Positions 63,611-64,000 of a stretch of DNA of 64,000 nt are shown here, one piece after another. This DNA is from Symsagittifera roscoffensis. Taxonomy: Eukaryota > Xenacoelomorpha > Acoela > Convolutidae. Every line of letters begins with the position of its first letter. Within the stretch, counting starts at the first letter, position 1. The notes under the pieces were generated by a model. The model did not search any database. It had not been told where the DNA came from and saw only the letters and a program-made list of their open reading frames with translations. Location: positions 10,129,579-10,193,578 of the forward strand of contig NC_087065.1 of assembly GCF_963678635.1 (NCBI RefSeq), in the 5' to 3' direction. The translations under genes were made by a program, and so were the position numbers.

Positions 63611-64000
63611 TTAGGAGGAAAGTTACTTTCTTGTTTGCTAGATAACTTAGGAAACGCAATATTGTACTAACAATTGCCGGTAAATAGTGATTACTGGAGT
63701 TTTTGAAGGTGATCTGACTCATATCTTCTTCGTTCATTTGTAGAGTAATAGTATTTTGCGATACATTTAAAATTCAGAAACAACAAACTTATTGGGTGTT
63801 TTTTAATAATTTTTAAATTCAAAGTTTTTTTTATTCTATTTTGTACTTTCATTGGAATATAAAACGATACAATGTCTATATGAACAAGGGCAGGTTTAGG
63901 GGGGCGCCAACACATACATACTAATTTTGTAGTTATAAGGGTTGAAAGATTACCATTTTGGTCGATTTGGGAAAATTAACGCGTGATATATTTGTTTTGG
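63611..64000. other. Window end, nothing recognised
   Basis: AT-rich sequence with no supported feature. Confidence 0.4.

Overview
The window is nuclear DNA of an AT-rich, repeat-dense animal. Genes are split by GT-AG introns of 0.4-13 kb. The repeats include Ty3/gypsy, BEL/Pao, LINE, tRNA-derived SINE, hAT-like and Tc1/mariner-like elements. A Patched-domain transporter together with BEL/Pao points to a non-vertebrate metazoan; I cannot name the group more closely.

One host gene dominates. Minus-strand exons can be joined without a frameshift across positions 50362 to 17461. All eight exons have consistent GT-AG borders and phases, and they give a 1235-residue Patched-domain (PTCHD/patched-related, RND superfamily) membrane protein. 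It has a proline-rich N-terminus, TM1 plus an extracellular domain, a sterol-sensing domain, a second extracellular domain and six-helix bundle, and a disordered C-tail.

Layout. (1) 1-17468: tandem array of a 7032-bp unit (one partial and two complete copies, nearly identical) that stops exactly at the host gene's stop codon. Each unit holds a dead LINE reverse transcriptase, a foldback element with 17-bp iterated motifs, a 41-bp minisatellite, a G-quadruplex-type G tract and a copy of the gene's 3' UTR. (2) 17461-32659: exons 8 to 3, with introns holding a hAT-like MITE, two related Tc1-like foldbacks, a GAGCGG palindrome, a 31-bp minisatellite and a SINE. (3) 32869-45397: a 12.5-kb Ty3/gypsy-type retroelement inside intron 2, in the same orientation as the gene. 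It has a putative 408-bp 5' LTR, primer-binding site and long leader. Next come an extra basic ORF, gag, a single UGA codon and pol in the same frame. After pol lie two small hydrophobic ORFs overlapping by ATGA, and a 378-codon ORF with no ATG. Its 3' LTR seems reduced to about 19 bp. (4) 45544-50362: exons 2 and 1 and intron 1. (5) 50363-64000: no confident host gene. This part holds a ~500-bp dispersed repeat flanked by GTTCCGAC/GTCGGAAC, a hAT-like MITE with a perfect 8-bp target duplication, a tRNA-like SINE, a BEL/Pao pol fragment, a 42-bp minisatellite and a second SINE copy.

The most unusual object is the retroelement. Its accessory ORFs, the UGA placed just before the zinc knuckle, and the Met-less 3' ORF suggest expression by stop-codon readthrough and splicing. 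No database search was possible. Host-exon and pol calls are strong; terminal repeats, SINE/MITE classes and accessory-ORF roles are inference.
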